Made by a program: the position numbers and the translations under genes | Shown here: positions 27,031 to 28,311 of the stretch, in pieces | Position numbering within the stretch: the stretch's first letter is position 1 | Layout: the number at the start of each line of letters is the position of its first letter | The notes under the pieces: generated by a model | Database searches by the model: none | What the model saw: the letters and a program-made list of their open reading frames with translations, nothing else | Told to the model about the DNA's origin: nothing | Assembly (NCBI GenBank): GCA_009760855.2 | Contig: WPIO01000542.1 | Location: forward strand, 1-28,311 | Origin: Cristatella mucedo | Taxonomy: Eukaryota; Bryozoa; Phylactolaemata; Cristatellidae | DNA length: 28,311 bases | Direction: 5' to 3'

Positions 27031-27240
27031 TGTTTTACTTGAAGCAAAGTGATACGCAATAGAATAGTAAGTAAAATCATGCTTGAAAAACAAACAAAAT
27101 GAATAACATGGTTAGGGGTTACATGCACTGGGTCAGCATGCAAATGTGGTTAGTGGCAGCATGAACAGTGTCAGCACGCATAAGCACATCGAGGACGAAT
27201 CACAAGGACCCACTAAATGCTGTCCTAAATAGTGGTAGCT
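27031..27240 (-). mobile_element. LINE-A 3' UTR, antisense, missing the stem-loop
   Basis: GCAAAGTGATACGCAATAGA, TCATGCTTGAAAAACAAAC, GTTAGGGGTTACATGC, GGTCAGCATGCAAATGTGG, ATAAGCACATCGAGGACGAA and GGACCCACTAAATGCTGTCC match the antisense LINE-A 3' UTR closely. The ATT tail and hairpin that should precede 27031 are absent, so the junction with the virus-like region is not a normal retrotransposition end. A deletion or recombination is implied. Confidence 0.88.
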
Positions 27241-27489
27241 CGAAACAATGAATGACCTACTATGTTTAGTAAAGTATTTATCATTGATGCTCTATATCCT
27301 CGCTTGTTATTACAGATATTTGATTATTTTTGCCAATAGTTCTGTGCTCAGAATAATTAAGGGACGAGATGACGGCATTATTGGTCATAATGATTGTCTC
27401 TGCAGTTAACCTCAGTCTGTCAATGAAATGAAGTTGCATTAATGCTAAAGAAACGTGCCTCAGCGGCAATATAATTTTTCTAATTCCTC
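27241..27489. other. No recognisable feature
   Basis: A short unique-looking stretch between antisense LINE-A and antisense LINE-B. Minus-strand frames here belong to no family I recognise. Confidence 0.35.
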
Positions 27490-28311
27490 CAGATAATGTA
27501 GTGCACCTCCATCTGTAACTCCACGACACTGCCATGACTGAGTGGGTATAAAGCAGGAGAGACTTGCATAGTGCACTCATAGCTCAAGCGGCTATCAGTA
27601 TGCATTCGGTTGCCGGCAGACTTCATCTCGCACAAAAAAGAGAAAGTGATAAGCATAGCAGACTCAGGAGAGAAATTTAGATATCGAATAGCAAGGAAGT
27701 AACAGCTCAGGACCACTGAAAACGGTGAGCCACAGTCGGCAGAGCGATAGTAGTTGTCGTTGCATAAGAATACTCAAAGCGATTTCCACAGAGTAGGACT
27801 TTCAAATCGAACGCCTCTGCCGCATGCTGTCTTTGAGCTGAGGAATGGAACAGCCAATTTTTTGTCCAAACAGGACCTGAAGGCACGAGGGGGCTGAAAC
27901 TAGTGCAGCTGTTCAACTAGGTATCGAGGAACATATCCGTTTCGGGCCGTGTGGGTGAGCTTACGAACTTTTTAATTGGATCCATTAATGAACCGGCAGC
28001 AATCCGAGCTGCTTTAGTAACCGATACATGTGAGCAAAACTCTGGAACTTGAAAAGGAGCCTTGCAGCCATATTCGTAGTATTTTGCCATGGCCCAGATG
28101 CTTTTTGTAGCCAAGCCAAAATGGAATCACAATGATCAAGCCGATACACAATAGAGTGAGTTGAATGGTTTGCAAAAGACTGTGGAATACAGCTCCTAAT
28201 CTCAGATCGTTATCGGCCGAGATAGCTAGCTGTAGAAGTTGTCCGGAATTTAGCTTTTTATAATTTAAGCTGCTGTCAAAAGCAACACCCAAATGTCGAG
28301 CACTTGTTGCC
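27490..28311 (-). mobile_element. LINE-B copy, antisense, continues beyond window
   Basis: On minus it enters the window within the RT: GVAFDSSLNYKK (about 28255-28290) corresponds to NLGVVLTA of the 12840 copy. After frame changes there are an LDYCNSLL-type block (about 28120), NMAARLLFKFQSF-like sequence (about 28040-28080), a LGLLPVH block (about 28000), AVPFLSS-type sequence and the NALPT/FQWS region near 27720-27790. The LINE-B 3' end follows down to GGAGTTACAGATGGAGGTGC near 27500. Its 3' end is 5'-extended compared with the two short copies in the virus-like element. Frameshifts and stops are present. Confidence 0.75.

Overview
This is a eukaryotic window, most likely from an invertebrate animal genome. 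I find no intact host gene, no rRNA and no credible functional tRNA. What can be supported is a dense, nested graveyard of transposable elements and one decayed virus-like element. The main family, called LINE-A here, is a CR1/L2-type non-LTR retrotransposon. It has an APE-like endonuclease, a reverse transcriptase (RT), a conserved C-terminal segment, and a 3' end with a GCGCC...GGCGC stem-loop and an (ATT)n tail. A second CR1-like family, LINE-B, has an unrelated 3' end. A tRNA-derived SINE shares the LINE-A 3' stem-loop. The phylum cannot be read from the sequence.

Layout. 1-1020 is mostly featureless, with one weak antisense LINE-A fragment. 1290-1645 is a tandem satellite of about 121 bp carrying CCTAAACCCTA-like motifs, followed by an unexplained GC-richer stretch and a long (TA)n/(TTTA)n tract. 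2990-5180 and 7905-9115 are two diverged direct copies of an unidentified repeat, R1. Between them lie a degenerate TTTAGGG-like tract (about 5620-5945) and a 5'-truncated LINE-A. 9270-11530 holds a SINE head, a LINE-A RT copy and an inverted LINE-A 3' end. 12840-13745 is a LINE-B copy. 13745-16500 is largely featureless apart from a duplicated hairpin-bearing segment. 16500-23430 is almost solid LINE-A in both orientations. It includes a nearly full-length copy (endonuclease at 19225-20181, RT at 21277-22640) broken by nested LINE-A 3' ends and a SINE, and the best-preserved C-terminal frame (22771-23373).

23428-27030 differs in character. It is an A-rich, all-plus-strand cluster of five damaged genes with short spacers, closely packed like a virus. 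The last and longest gene resembles the capsid-like proteins, probably double jelly-roll major capsid proteins of Polinton/adintovirus/polinton-like-virus type, found scattered through invertebrate genomes. Two of the five genes share homologous C-termini. Frameshifts, TGA stops and two small LINE-B insertions, one with a 7-bp target-site duplication, show that it is an old endogenous copy. No polymerase, integrase, packaging ATPase or protease is visible, so only a capsid-side module remains. 27490-28311 is an antisense LINE-B copy running off the window.

The elements form no pathway. The interaction visible in the sequence is parasitic: the SINE appears to borrow the LINE-A 3' end, LINEs insert into each other, and LINEs have broken the virus-like genes.
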